Of a stretch of 64,000 nt of DNA, positions 23,374-32,675 are shown piece after piece. The notes beneath the pieces are model-generated. The model searched no databases. It was not told where the DNA came from and worked only from the letters and a program-made list of their open reading frames with translations. This stretch comes from Lacibacter sediminis (lineage in GTDB: Bacteria > Bacteroidota > Bacteroidia > Chitinophagales > Chitinophagaceae), in contig NZ_CP060007.1 in NCBI RefSeq assembly GCF_014168535.1, forward strand, positions 4,836,001 to 4,900,000, in the 5' to 3' direction. The translations under genes and the position numbers were made by a program. The first letter of the stretch is position 1. Each line of letters starts with the position of its first letter.

Positions 23374-24429
23374 TTAATCGAGACCTAAAATACGACGGTT
23401 AGAAGCAACATCGCTTCCACTACCCGCAAAATCATCGAATGTTTTATCAGTTACACGAATGATATGGTTTTTAATAAATTCGGCTCCTTCTCTTGCACCA
23501 TCTTCCGGATGCTTAATACAACATTCCCATTCCATCACTGCCCAGCCATCGTAACCATACTGTGTGAGTTTGCTGAAGATGGTTTTGAAGTCAACTTGTC
23601 CATCACCAGGCGAACGGTAACGACCTGCTCTGTTCAACCAACTTTGATAACCGCCAAATGTTCCCTGGCGACCGCTTGGATTAAATTCTGAATCTTTTAC
23701 ATGAAATGCTTTGATGCGCTCATGATACAGATCGATGTATTCAATGTAATCAAGTTGTTGCAATACAAAGTGCGATGGATCGTATAACAAACATGCACGT
23801 TTGTGGTTGTTTACTTTTTCTAAAAACATTTCATACGTAATACCATCAAACAGATCTTCACCCGGATGAATTTCATAACATACATCAACACCGCATTCAT
23901 CGAAGTAATTCAAAATCGGCAACCAACGTTTTGCTAACTCCTTGAAACCTTCATCGACCAAACCTTCAGGACGTTGCGGCCACGGATGAAATGTGTGCCA
24001 CAACAACGAACCACTGAATGTTGCATGAGCGGTAATACCTAAGTTCTGTGATGCTTTTGCACCATACATTAATTGTTGCACAGCCCACTCCTGTCTTGCT
24101 TTTGGATTGCCTTTTACTTCATCGGCAGCAAATGCATCGAACATGGTATCATATGCAGGATGTACCGCAACAAGTTGTCCTTGCAGGTGTGTACTGAGTT
24201 CAGAAATTTCTAAACCATAACTGTTGATCTTTCCTTTCAACTCGTCAGCATAGGTTTTACTTTCTGCAGCGAGCTTTAAATCGATCAATCGTTTTTCCCA
24301 TGTTGGAATTTGCACTGCTTTAAAACCAAGTGATGCAGCCCATTCGCAGATTGTTTCCAAACTGTTGAAGGGCGCTTTATCGCCCATGAACTGCGCTAAG
24401 AATATAGCTGGCCCTTTTATTGTTTTCAT
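23374..24429 (-). CDS. Sugar phosphate isomerase/epimerase (TIM barrel), cytoplasmic
   Basis: 351 residues, AP endonuclease 2/xylose isomerase-like TIM barrel without a signal peptide. Metal-binding residues are visible in VCYEIHPGEDLFDG, LLYDPSHFVLQQLDY, AFHVKDSEFN and GWAVMEWECC. Members act as isomerases or dehydratases on (keto-)sugars. It follows the Gfo/Idh/MocA gene by 22 bp and is almost certainly co-transcribed with it. Its substrate is unknown; a product of the 3-keto route is a reasonable guess. Confidence 0.9.
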   Translation of the reverse strand: MKTIKGPAIFLAQFMGDKAPFNSLETICEWAASLGFKAVQIPTWEKRLIDLKLAAESKTYADELKGKINSYGLEISELSTHLQGQLVAVHPAYDTMFDAFAADEVKGNPKARQEWAVQQLMYGAKASQNLGITAHATFSGSLLWHTFHPWPQRPEGLVDEGFKELAKRWLPILNYFDECGVDVCYEIHPGEDLFDGITYEMFLEKVNNHKRACLLYDPSHFVLQQLDYIEYIDLYHERIKAFHVKDSEFNPSGRQGTFGGYQSWLNRAGRYRSPGDGQVDFKTIFSKLTQYGYDGWAVMEWECCIKHPEDGAREGAEFIKNHIIRVTDKTFDDFAGSGSDVASNRRILGLD

Positions 24430-24451
24430 TTTTTAAAAAATCAATTACTGA

Positions 24452-25609
24452 TTAAACAACAAACTCTTTCCACTTCACATCACTCTGTCCACTCTCAATC
24501 ACATTATTTACAAACGCCATTCCACGCACACCTTCGTTAACACTTGGGAAATCGAGCCACTCTTCTTTTGGTTGTTCGCCATTTATTTTTGCACGAACAG
24601 TTAATACAAAGTTGCGATAAAGATTGCCAAATGCTTCTAAGTAACCTTCCGGATGACCGGCGGGTACCCTTGTATTATGTGCAGCAAAGGAACTGTTGTA
24701 ACCACCGCCTGTTCTGTAGATCTCTGCTGGTTTATCGAGCCACTTTACCAATAATGTATTTGCATCTTCCTGCTTCCATTCAATGCCACCCTTTTCACCA
24801 TACACACGGATCTTCACATTGTTCTCCTCACCTGCTGCAATTTGCGTTGCCATCAATACACCTGTTGCACCATTGTTGAATTTTAAGAATGCAGCACCAT
24901 CATCATCAAGCATCCTTCCTTCAACAACAATATTCGTATTGGAACAAAGATGTGTTACTTCTAAACCGGTAACATATTCTGCAAGATTAAAAGCATGGGT
25001 GCCGATATCGCCCATTGCACCTGCTTTACCACTTTTCTTGGGATCGGTTCTCCAACTGGCTTGTGCATTTCCTGCTGCTTCAAGTAAGGTACTAAGCCAA
25101 CCTTGCGGATACTCCACATAAACCTTTCTGACTTTACCCAATGCTCCGCTTTTCAGCAATTGCTTTGCCTGTTTCACCATTGGATAACCGGTGTAGGTAT
25201 GACAAAGCAATAATGTCAACCCGGTTTCATCCAGTTTTGCTTTGATCTGTTTTGCTTCTTCTAATGTAAATGTGATCGGCTTTTCAATTACTACATTAAA
25301 TCCTTTTTCTAACGCCATCATTGCAGGATCGAAATGCACAAAGTTGGGCGTAACAATACTTACAAAATCAATGCGCTTATCAGCAGGCATTGCTGCTTCT
25401 TTTTCCAGCAATACTTTATAATCTGTATAAATTCTGCTCTCATCAAGGAACAACAGTTTCCCTGATTCAACTGCAACTTCAGGGTTCACACTTAATGCGC
25501 CTGCAACAAGTTCAGCCTGTCCGTCCATATTCATAGCAAGGCGATGTACTGCACCAATGAAGGCATCTTTACCACCACCGATCATGGCCATTCTTAATTT
25601 TCTGTTCAT
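24452..25609 (-). CDS. Gfo/Idh/MocA family NAD(P) oxidoreductase, cytoplasmic
   Basis: 385 residues from the ATG at 25609, which puts the Rossmann motif (AMIGGGKDAFIGAVHR) near residue 8. Downstream are FVSIVTPNFVH, the catalytic-Lys motif VVIEKPITFTLEEA, and GDIGTHAFNLAEYVTGL. Enzymes of this class oxidise or reduce sugars and inositols at one carbon; several act on 3-keto sugars. No signal peptide, unlike the paralogue upstream at 25797-27215, so the two probably work on opposite sides of the membrane. Confidence 0.92.
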   Translation of the reverse strand: MNRKLRMAMIGGGKDAFIGAVHRLAMNMDGQAELVAGALSVNPEVAVESGKLLFLDESRIYTDYKVLLEKEAAMPADKRIDFVSIVTPNFVHFDPAMMALEKGFNVVIEKPITFTLEEAKQIKAKLDETGLTLLLCHTYTGYPMVKQAKQLLKSGALGKVRKVYVEYPQGWLSTLLEAAGNAQASWRTDPKKSGKAGAMGDIGTHAFNLAEYVTGLEVTHLCSNTNIVVEGRMLDDDGAAFLKFNNGATGVLMATQIAAGEENNVKIRVYGEKGGIEWKQEDANTLLVKWLDKPAEIYRTGGGYNSSFAAHNTRVPAGHPEGYLEAFGNLYRNFVLTVRAKINGEQPKEEWLDFPSVNEGVRGMAFVNNVIESGQSDVKWKEFVV

Positions 25610-25676
25610 AGTATCAATCGTTCTAAAATGAAAAAAGATTTTTTTTGTTATCGTCGTTTGGTTCTTTGTGTTGCTG

Positions 25677-25706
25677 TTGTTGCGTCGCACACGTATACTG
25701 CAACAA
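25677..25706. repeat. Short hairpin carrying a GTTGCGTCGCAC repeat
   Basis: TTGTTGC (25677-25683) and GCAACAA (25700-25706) form a stem. The sequence GTTGCGTCGCAC inside it also occurs at 43537-43548. It lies in the 187 bp gap between the two Gfo/Idh/MocA genes, where I see no gene. Confidence 0.45.
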
Positions 25707-25796
25707 ATCTATTCGTCAACCCACCCCCTTTCAGTTATTATCATTGGTAAGACCCAGCGCCACCTCCAAAGAGGGGATGAACTCACTCATCACTCA

Positions 25797-27215
25797 TCAC
25801 CATCCCGTTCTATACTCCCTCTTTACAAACTGATTGGCTTCATCAAAGTTCGTGATCTTCATATTCGCAGCATCCCACAATAATTTTTTGCGACCAAGAT
25901 ATTTATCGCCCCAACCTGTGAGTTTCGGATTCTTGATCATCCATGATCGTATTGCAAGATTACCCATTAATATACTTTCAGTAAACGGACCTGCATATTC
26001 AAATGGTGAACTTGTTTCTCCATTACCATAGCCAGCCATACAAGCATTTACCCATTGTACATAGTGACCTTCGGGCACACGTTTCAATGTTTGTTTTGGC
26101 AATTTATCTTCTTTCATTCGTTTGGTTGGCAATAACGTTGGTTTCTCACCATAGCAACCGCTCATCATCTTGCCTTTTGTTCCTTCAAAGATCACACCGC
26201 CATCCCAGTTACCCATTGCTTCATCTGGTAATAACTCCTCCGGACGTTTTGGTAATAAACCACCATCCATCCAGGTAACTTTTATCTGGCCCTTTCCATC
26301 GGTACGTGGATAGTTGAGATGAATTATGGATGCCGGCGGACAGCTGTCAATATATCCTGCTTCTGTCCATGCTGCAGTAAACTGATTTGGCAAACTGCAT
26401 TCTACTTCGTTAGGATATAGAATAGGTAAGATGCGATAAATAGGATCCATAATATGACAAGCCATATCGCCCAATGCACCTGTACCAAACGACCACCAAC
26501 CTCTCCAGTTAAATGGATGATAAGCCGGGTTATAATCTTCATATTTTGCAGTACCTACCCACAGATCCCATTTGAAGTTTGCAGGAACAGCATGTGTGCC
26601 GGTTGGTTTTGCCAAACCTTGTGGCCATACCGGTCGGTTGGTCCATGCATTTACGCTGGTTACTTTACCAATAAGACCGGCATCATACCATTCTTTCATT
26701 AAACGTACACCATCGCCACTACCACCCTGGTTACCCATTTGTGTAACCACTTTATATTTTTTTGCAGCTTCAGTGAGCATGCGTGCTTCGTAAATATCGT
26801 GTGTTAACGGCTTTTGCACATAAACGTGTTTGCCCATTTCCATGGCAGCTAACGTTGCAATAGCATGTGTATGATCTGGAGTTGATACTGATACTGCATC
26901 AATATTATTTTTTTCTTTCTCCAGCATTTCACGGAAATCGTAATAAAATTTCGCTTTCGGGAAACGCTTAACAGAAGCTGCAGCCTGTGCTTCATCCACA
27001 TCGCAAAAAGCTACAATATTTACTTTCGGACTCTTCGCAAATTCAGCCAGATCACTGGCACCTTTACCACCGGCACCAATACCGGCAATATTTAAGCGGT
27101 CACTCGGTGCGATATAACCTGGCCCTCCTAATACATGTCGTGGTACAATAAAGAAACCTGCTGCAGCAATAGTTCCGGTACGTAGAAAATCCCGTCTTGT
27201 TTTGTTGTTGCTCAT
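25797..27215 (-). CDS. Tat-exported Gfo/Idh/MocA family oxidoreductase
   Basis: 472 residues, longer than the cytoplasmic members. The Tat signal NKTRRDFLRTGTIAAAGFF at residues 4-22 is followed by GIGAGGKGASDLAEF (dinucleotide binding), VSVSTPDHTHA and the EKP-type motif as YVQKPLTHDIYEA, with Gln before Lys. GDMACHIMDPIYRIL follows. Exported family members such as glucose-fructose oxidoreductase keep their NADP cofactor tightly bound; this one should act in the periplasm. It sits 28 bp after a GMC small-subunit gene in the same operon. Confidence 0.93.
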   Translation of the reverse strand: MSNNKTRRDFLRTGTIAAAGFFIVPRHVLGGPGYIAPSDRLNIAGIGAGGKGASDLAEFAKSPKVNIVAFCDVDEAQAAASVKRFPKAKFYYDFREMLEKEKNNIDAVSVSTPDHTHAIATLAAMEMGKHVYVQKPLTHDIYEARMLTEAAKKYKVVTQMGNQGGSGDGVRLMKEWYDAGLIGKVTSVNAWTNRPVWPQGLAKPTGTHAVPANFKWDLWVGTAKYEDYNPAYHPFNWRGWWSFGTGALGDMACHIMDPIYRILPILYPNEVECSLPNQFTAAWTEAGYIDSCPPASIIHLNYPRTDGKGQIKVTWMDGGLLPKRPEELLPDEAMGNWDGGVIFEGTKGKMMSGCYGEKPTLLPTKRMKEDKLPKQTLKRVPEGHYVQWVNACMAGYGNGETSSPFEYAGPFTESILMGNLAIRSWMIKNPKLTGWGDKYLGRKKLLWDAANMKITNFDEANQFVKREYRTGW

Positions 27216-27243
27216 GTAAGTTGTTTATGGGTCAAATAAAATA

Positions 27244-27921
27244 TTATGCCTTGGCATCAAACGAAACACATTCTTTTAATTCCTTTTCGGTGTAAGCCAA
27301 TCCGTATTGTTTCAACACATCATCAGGAACACCATTCCATTGGTTAGGTCTGTTACCTATATAGCCGAGATCTTTTACACCAATCTCTGATGTATAAAAA
27401 CCTGTAGAGGTTAAGTTGCGCATGAGATTGAAAAATGCAACCCCCTGTTTCATTTCCGGTTTTGCCTTTTCAGGATAGGCGATATCATCAACAATAGCGA
27501 TCTGTTGTTGTGCACTGCAATCTTTAAATGCTTTTTGAAAACGTTTACTGCTTTCCAGATCGAGCCAACGCAAACCACCACGCATAGGAGTTTTGTTTTG
27601 CGGCATATCTTTTACAATAAACTCAATAAAATCAGGCACACCTGCTTCACTTGCACTGCCACTTACTTCATCTTTCGGAATAATGATATCTGCAAGTATG
27701 GTGATAGTGGCCATTTCGTGTGGCGTAAAGAATGTTTCCGCCATCAGCTTCGCTTCAATCTCTGCTTCCACTTTTGTACGATCGATCGTACTTGCAGGCG
27801 TTGTTGAAGATGAAGCTTCTGGTGCGTTTGCTTTTTCATCAGCTGTTTTACATGCATCAACCAATACCGATGATGCAACTGTACCAACTAAAATGGCTTT
27901 GATGGAATCTCTTCTTTTCAT
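27244..27921 (-). CDS. Gluconate 2-dehydrogenase subunit 3-family protein (Tat lipoprotein)
   Basis: 225 residues. It starts MKRRDSIKAI and has a hydrophobic stretch ending LVDAC, so it has both Tat and lipobox features. The domain includes ITILADIIIPKDEVSGSASEAGVPDFIEF and FYTSEIGVKDLGYIGNRPNQW. In glucoside 3-dehydrogenases and related FAD complexes this small subunit carries the Tat signal and brings the GMC catalytic subunit through the membrane. Its gene lies 11 bp after the GMC gene (27933-29681), so the two form a pair. Confidence 0.92.
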   Translation of the reverse strand: MKRRDSIKAILVGTVASSVLVDACKTADEKANAPEASSSTTPASTIDRTKVEAEIEAKLMAETFFTPHEMATITILADIIIPKDEVSGSASEAGVPDFIEFIVKDMPQNKTPMRGGLRWLDLESSKRFQKAFKDCSAQQQIAIVDDIAYPEKAKPEMKQGVAFFNLMRNLTSTGFYTSEIGVKDLGYIGNRPNQWNGVPDDVLKQYGLAYTEKELKECVSFDAKA

Positions 27922-27932
27922 GTTGTATTTCG

Positions 27933-29681
27933 TTAGAGATTATTTTTTTTAAGTTGATCAACAATGTATTCACTTGCACGCATGCTCAATGCCAAAATTG
28001 TCCACGTGATATTCTTATCGGCCTGCGATACAAATGCAGCACCATCAACTACAAACAGGTTTTTACAATCGTGTGCCTGGTTGTATTTATTCAATGCACT
28101 TTTTTTAGGATCGTTACCCATGCGTGCAGTTCCTGCTTCATGAATAATTTTTCCCGGTGCTTCCAATCCATAATCATTTTCAGGACCATCATCGCCACCC
28201 CAGGTAATGACGGCACCCATATTGTGCATCACTTCTTTAAAGGTTTCCTTCATGTGCTTCGCCTGCTTTATTTCATGCTCACTCCACTTTACATTAAACT
28301 TCAGAACAGGAATACCATACTGGTCTACTACATCCGGGTCTATTTTACAATAATTACTTTCTAAAGGAATGGCTTCACCACGGCCGGCCATACCAACATT
28401 GGCACCATAGAAATAACGTTGATCTTCTTTCAACGAAGCACCATATCCACCGGCTTCTTTTTGTTTACCTGCAACGGCATATTTGCCATTCAACATTTGA
28501 ATATTCATCCCAAAACCATAAGCAGGTTGACCCATGCCACCCCAGTATTCAATATGATAACCACGTGGGAAATCAAGCTTCTTATTATCTAACCACCACG
28601 GCGAATACACATGCATGCCGCCTACACCATCTTCATTGTATTTTTTACGACCGAAGAGTTTGGGTAATACACCACCTAATGCAGCACCGGTACTGTCGTG
28701 CAAATATTTACCAACCACATCGCTGCTGTTCGCTAATCCGTTTGGATGACGTGGCGATTTTGAGTTGAGTAATAATCGTGATGTTTCACAGGCACTTGCA
28801 GCAAGGATCACCACTTTACCATTTACCTGGTACTCGTTGAGATCATCTTTGTTTACATAACTAACGCCTGTTGCCAGCCCTTCTTTATTCGTAAGTACTT
28901 CACGTGCCATCGCATTTGCAATAACATCAACATTTCCGGTTTTAAGTGCAGGATAGATTAATACGTTGGTGGATGAGAAGTCGGCTTTTGCCATGCTGCA
29001 GTTACGTCCGCATTGCGAACAATAAAAACAAACACCTCTTTCAGTTGTGCTTTCTATTTTTTTTGTGAGAATCGATAAGCGTGAAGGAATCACTTTAACA
29101 CCAGCCTGGGTTGCTGCGCTCTTTATAAACAGTTCATGCAAACGTGGTTTAGGTGGTGGAAGAAAAAATCCATCAGGATCATTTTCCAAACCTTCGTTAG
29201 TACCAAATATGCCGATGAGTTTATCTACTCTGTCGTAATAAGGTTTTACATCATCATAACCAATTGGCCAATCATCACCCAAGCCATCAATACTTCTGCG
29301 TTTAAAATCTTTTGGACCAAAGCGGAGAGAAATACGGCCCCAATGATTGGTACGTCCACCTAACATACGAGCACGCCACCAATCCCATTTTGTTCCTGCT
29401 TCTTTTGTATATGGTTCGCCATCAAGTTCCCATCCACCATAGCATGCATCAAAATCACCAAATGGACGATGCTTGGTACTGGCGCCACGACGTTTACTCT
29501 CCCACGGATTTTTTAATTGTGTGATGTTTTTCTGTGGATCATACATGGTGCCTGCTTCGAGCAAACACACTTTCAATCCTGCTTTACTTAACTCGTAGGC
29601 AGCCATACCGCCACCTGCGCCTGAGCCAACTATTACAACATCGTAACTTTTGGGCTGAACTTTTACCTGGAAATCTCCCAT
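27933..29681 (-). CDS. GMC-family oxidoreductase, large subunit (glucoside 3-dehydrogenase type)
   Basis: 582 residues from the ATG at 29681. A longer in-frame start at 29915 is rejected because its 78 residues are unlike the family and run through the divergent control region. FAD motif VVIVGSGAGGGMAAYELSKAG is at 12-32, and GRTNHWGR follows. Cys-rich segment VCFYCSQCGRNC is near residue 215. The C-terminal GMC block contains HEAGTARMG and NLFVVDGAAF. It has no signal peptide, so export would depend on the adjacent Tat small subunit. Expected reaction: FAD-dependent oxidation of a sugar hydroxyl (probably C3 of a glycoside) with cytochrome c as acceptor. Confidence 0.92.
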   Translation of the reverse strand: MGDFQVKVQPKSYDVVIVGSGAGGGMAAYELSKAGLKVCLLEAGTMYDPQKNITQLKNPWESKRRGASTKHRPFGDFDACYGGWELDGEPYTKEAGTKWDWWRARMLGGRTNHWGRISLRFGPKDFKRRSIDGLGDDWPIGYDDVKPYYDRVDKLIGIFGTNEGLENDPDGFFLPPPKPRLHELFIKSAATQAGVKVIPSRLSILTKKIESTTERGVCFYCSQCGRNCSMAKADFSSTNVLIYPALKTGNVDVIANAMAREVLTNKEGLATGVSYVNKDDLNEYQVNGKVVILAASACETSRLLLNSKSPRHPNGLANSSDVVGKYLHDSTGAALGGVLPKLFGRKKYNEDGVGGMHVYSPWWLDNKKLDFPRGYHIEYWGGMGQPAYGFGMNIQMLNGKYAVAGKQKEAGGYGASLKEDQRYFYGANVGMAGRGEAIPLESNYCKIDPDVVDQYGIPVLKFNVKWSEHEIKQAKHMKETFKEVMHNMGAVITWGGDDGPENDYGLEAPGKIIHEAGTARMGNDPKKSALNKYNQAHDCKNLFVVDGAAFVSQADKNITWTILALSMRASEYIVDQLKKNNL

Positions 29682-29820
29682 GACATGCAATTGGTTTGAA
29701 GGTTCTAAAGGTAATGACTTAATGAAAACAACAAATTCAAAATACGTACTTATGATACAATCATTGTTAAAAATGATGCGGTAAGATAAAATAGTAATTA
29801 ATGATTGTAAGCATAGTTTG

Positions 29821-29899
29821 ATATTCATTAACATTTCAAACTTTTGCAATTCCTCTTTAAAAATTTCAGGTTTCTCAATTGGGAAATAGCCTAAATTTA
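29821..29899 (+). promoter_or_regulatory. Duplicated upstream regulatory region, copy 1 (before MFS gene at 29939)
   Basis: This region aligns with 31265-31344, with one gap, and shares ATATTC.TTAACATTTCAAAC, TTGCAAT, GAAATA and CCTAAATTTA. TAAATTTA resembles the -7 consensus TAnnTTTG with one change. The block ends 39 bp before the ATG. A shared regulator of both transporters is likely. Confidence 0.7.
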
Positions 29900-29938
29900 T
29901 TTTTTCTTCGACCAACCTAAACTTTAAACGATTGTAGA

Positions 29939-31210
29939 ATGAATTCCATTAACCGTAATCAACTATTTCTTGGCAGTTGCCTTGCATTATTAGTTACCTC
30001 TTTATCATTTGGCATCAGGGCAGGTATTCTTGGGAAACTGGGAACAGATTTTAATTTAAGTGCTACACAATTAGGTACGATAGCTGCCACAGCTTTTTGG
30101 GGCTTCCCACTTGCTGTAATCATCGGCGGGCTGGTTGTTGATTTCATTGGCATGAAGCGATTGTTAGAACTTGCTTTTTTCTTTCACCTTGCAGGTATTT
30201 TACTAACCATTTTTGCCGGCGGCTTCTGGAGCTTATTCTTTTCCACGCTATTAGTTGGTATCGCTAACGGTACTGTGGAAGCAGCATGTAATCCATTGGT
30301 AACTACATTATACCCCGATAATAAAACCACCAAGTTAAATCACTTCCATCTGTGGTTCCCCGGCGGCATTGTTATAGGAACGTTGATCAGTTATTATTTC
30401 TCAAAATTTGGTATCAGCTGGCAGGTGCAGGTGGGTACAATGCTCATACCCACGCTTATCTATGGATTTCTGTTTTTAAAATTAAAGTTCCCGGTTACAG
30501 AACGTGTAGCTGCTGGTATAAGCACCGGTGAGATGTATAAATCATTGGGCAATCCATTATTTATCTTCATGATCATCTGTATGTTTGGTACGGCTATCAC
30601 TGAATTGTTCACTGGCCAATGGATCGATGTATTACTTCGAAATGTTACAGACAACGCTCTTCTCATCCTTACTGTAACCACGCTGGTTATGGTGATAGGG
30701 CGGGGCTTTGCAGAACCAATTGTTCATCGGCTTTCACCAACAGGTGTATTACTTATATCAGCTATTTTATCTGCTGCAGGTCTGTATTTATTAGGACACA
30801 GCAGTGGCAACACTCTTTTCATAGGAGCAATTGTGTTTGGAATGGGTGTGTGCTTTTTCTGGCCAACCATGTTGGGATTTGTAGCAGAATATTTACCAAA
30901 GACGGGAGCTGTGGGGCTAAACCTGATGGGTGGTGCCGGTATGTTTGCCGTTTCTGTTTATATGATGTTTATGGGTAAGTTTTATGATGAAAAGCTCATC
31001 GCCAAGCTTCCTGCAAATTCAAACTTAGTCGACTACAATGCTGCAGCTGCAGATTCTGAAATGGGAAAAGCATTAGCGCAGGCAAAAGTTACAGCTGGAC
31101 CGGAAATCATTAATGCCACTCTCATTATACCCATAATATTAATTATTGCATTTGCTGGTTTATACTTTTACATGCGTGGCAAAAGCAAACAAAGTTTAAC
31201 AACTGCATAA
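29939..31210 (+). CDS. MFS sugar transporter
   Basis: 423 residues with 12 hydrophobic segments. The N-terminal half has LSFGIRAGILGKLGTDF and VVDFIGMKRLLELAFF (the A-like loop motif between TM2 and TM3), and ANGTVEAACNPLVTTLYP resembles the fucose permease-like group of sugar importers. It diverges from the GMC/Tat operon and shares its upstream sequence with the next MFS gene, so it probably imports a product of that pathway. The substrate is unknown. Confidence 0.88.
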   Translation: MNSINRNQLFLGSCLALLVTSLSFGIRAGILGKLGTDFNLSATQLGTIAATAFWGFPLAVIIGGLVVDFIGMKRLLELAFFFHLAGILLTIFAGGFWSLFFSTLLVGIANGTVEAACNPLVTTLYPDNKTTKLNHFHLWFPGGIVIGTLISYYFSKFGISWQVQVGTMLIPTLIYGFLFLKLKFPVTERVAAGISTGEMYKSLGNPLFIFMIICMFGTAITELFTGQWIDVLLRNVTDNALLILTVTTLVMVIGRGFAEPIVHRLSPTGVLLISAILSAAGLYLLGHSSGNTLFIGAIVFGMGVCFFWPTMLGFVAEYLPKTGAVGLNLMGGAGMFAVSVYMMFMGKFYDEKLIAKLPANSNLVDYNAAAADSEMGKALAQAKVTAGPEIINATLIIPIILIIAFAGLYFYMRGKSKQSLTTA

Positions 31211-31264
31211 AACTATTATTCAACTAACATTAATCAGCAATTAATGCTTGGTACCATAGGCTTA

Positions 31265-31344
31265 ATATTCCTTAACATTTCAAACGATTGCAATAACAAC
31301 TCTAAAAAAATCGGTTCCCGCAATGCAGAAATACCCTAAATTTA
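31265..31344 (+). promoter_or_regulatory. Duplicated upstream regulatory region, copy 2 (before MFS gene at 31427)
   Basis: Homologous to 29821-29899 over about 80 bp; see that entry for the shared blocks. It ends 82 bp before the ATG at 31427. Confidence 0.7.
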
Positions 31345-31426
31345 AGACCTCATACCAAGCTGTGGTTGAGCCAATATTCAGCCATTGTATTTTTGAACTT
31401 TAACCAACCACTTAAATCGATTGCGC

Positions 31427-32653
31427 ATGTCTTCTACTACCCGTGTACAGCTTTCCCTAATGATGTTTCTTGAGTTCTTTATCTGGGGAGGATGGTTTGT
31501 AACATTGGGTACTTTCTTAAATAACAACTTGTCTGCATCCGGCGCTGAATCAGGACAGGTTTTCTCAACACAATCATGGGGCGCTATTATTGCTCCGTTT
31601 ATTATCGGGTTAATTGCTGATCGTTTTGTAAATGCAGAAAAGATCCTTGGTGTACTGCATATCATAGGGGCAGTGTTGATGTACCAGATGTACAATGCCG
31701 ATAATATCGCCGTTTTCTATCCTTATGTATTAATATACATGATCTGCTACATGCCTACACTGGCATTGGTAAACTCTGTATCATTCAATCAAATGAAAAA
31801 TCCGGAAAAAGAATTTTCAGTGATCCGTTTGTTTGGTACACTCGGCTGGATCGCTGCGGGTTTGTTGATCAGTTATCTGTTTCATTGGGATTCTGCAGAA
31901 GGAACAAAGGAAGGTTTATTGAAAAATACATTCCTGCTTTCAGGTGTTGCATCATTAGTACTTGGTTTATTCAGTTTCACGTTGCCAAAAACTCCTCCTA
32001 AAGGGAAAGGCTCAAAAGTTACTGTAAACGATATTCTTGGTTTGGATGCATTAAAACTGCTGAAGGATAAAAACTTTCTCATCTTTTTTATCTCTTCCAT
32101 TCTTATCTGTATTCCACTGGCTTTCTATTACCAGAATACAAATTCTTTTCTTTCAAGCATCGGCGTTGAAAACCCAACCGGTAAAATGACGATTGGCCAG
32201 GGATCGGAAGTATTATTCCTGTTGTTATTACCCGTATTCTTTAACCGCTTTGGTTTTAAGAAAACAATTTTAGTAGGTATGCTGGCATGGGCAGTACGAT
32301 ATGTGTTGTTTGCATACGGCAATGCCGGCGATCTTACTTTTATGTTACTAATAGGCATCGCCCTGCATGGTATTTGCTACGATTTCTTCTTTGTATCCGG
32401 ACAGATCTATACCGATTCAAAAGCAGGCGAACAACATAAAAGTGCAGCACAGGGACTAATTACATTGGCTACTTATGGTTTGGGTATGTTGATAGGTTTT
32501 GCAGTGGCAGGAAAAATTACCGATAGCTACAAATTAGCAGACGGAACATTGGATTACAAAATGGTTTGGCTCATTCCGGCAGGAATTGCTTTTGTGGTAT
32601 TTCTGATTTTTGCCTTGCTGTTTAAAAATGAAAAAACAAATAAGACCGCTTAA
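31427..32653 (+). CDS. Nucleoside:H+ symporter-family MFS protein (NHS family)
   Basis: 408 residues from the ATG at 31427; a TTG six bases earlier is possible but less likely. The start VQLSLMMFLEFFIWGGWFVTLG is the hallmark of the NupG/XapB nucleoside symporter family, and FGTLGWIAAGLLISYL and GIALHGICYDFFFVSGQIYTD follow. Family members in Bacteroidota sugar loci may carry nucleosides or glycosides. The next gene starts 22 bp downstream and is probably co-transcribed. Confidence 0.92.
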   Translation: MSSTTRVQLSLMMFLEFFIWGGWFVTLGTFLNNNLSASGAESGQVFSTQSWGAIIAPFIIGLIADRFVNAEKILGVLHIIGAVLMYQMYNADNIAVFYPYVLIYMICYMPTLALVNSVSFNQMKNPEKEFSVIRLFGTLGWIAAGLLISYLFHWDSAEGTKEGLLKNTFLLSGVASLVLGLFSFTLPKTPPKGKGSKVTVNDILGLDALKLLKDKNFLIFFISSILICIPLAFYYQNTNSFLSSIGVENPTGKMTIGQGSEVLFLLLLPVFFNRFGFKKTILVGMLAWAVRYVLFAYGNAGDLTFMLLIGIALHGICYDFFFVSGQIYTDSKAGEQHKSAAQGLITLATYGLGMLIGFAVAGKITDSYKLADGTLDYKMVWLIPAGIAFVVFLIFALLFKNEKTNKTA

Positions 32654-32675
32654 TTTTTTAAAGAATACAGTATTC

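Noticed and set aside
29682..29915. N-terminal extension of the 27933 GMC protein by 78 residues
   Set aside because: The extension is AT-rich, lacks GMC features, precedes the FAD motif needlessly and overlaps the duplicated control region at 29821-29899.
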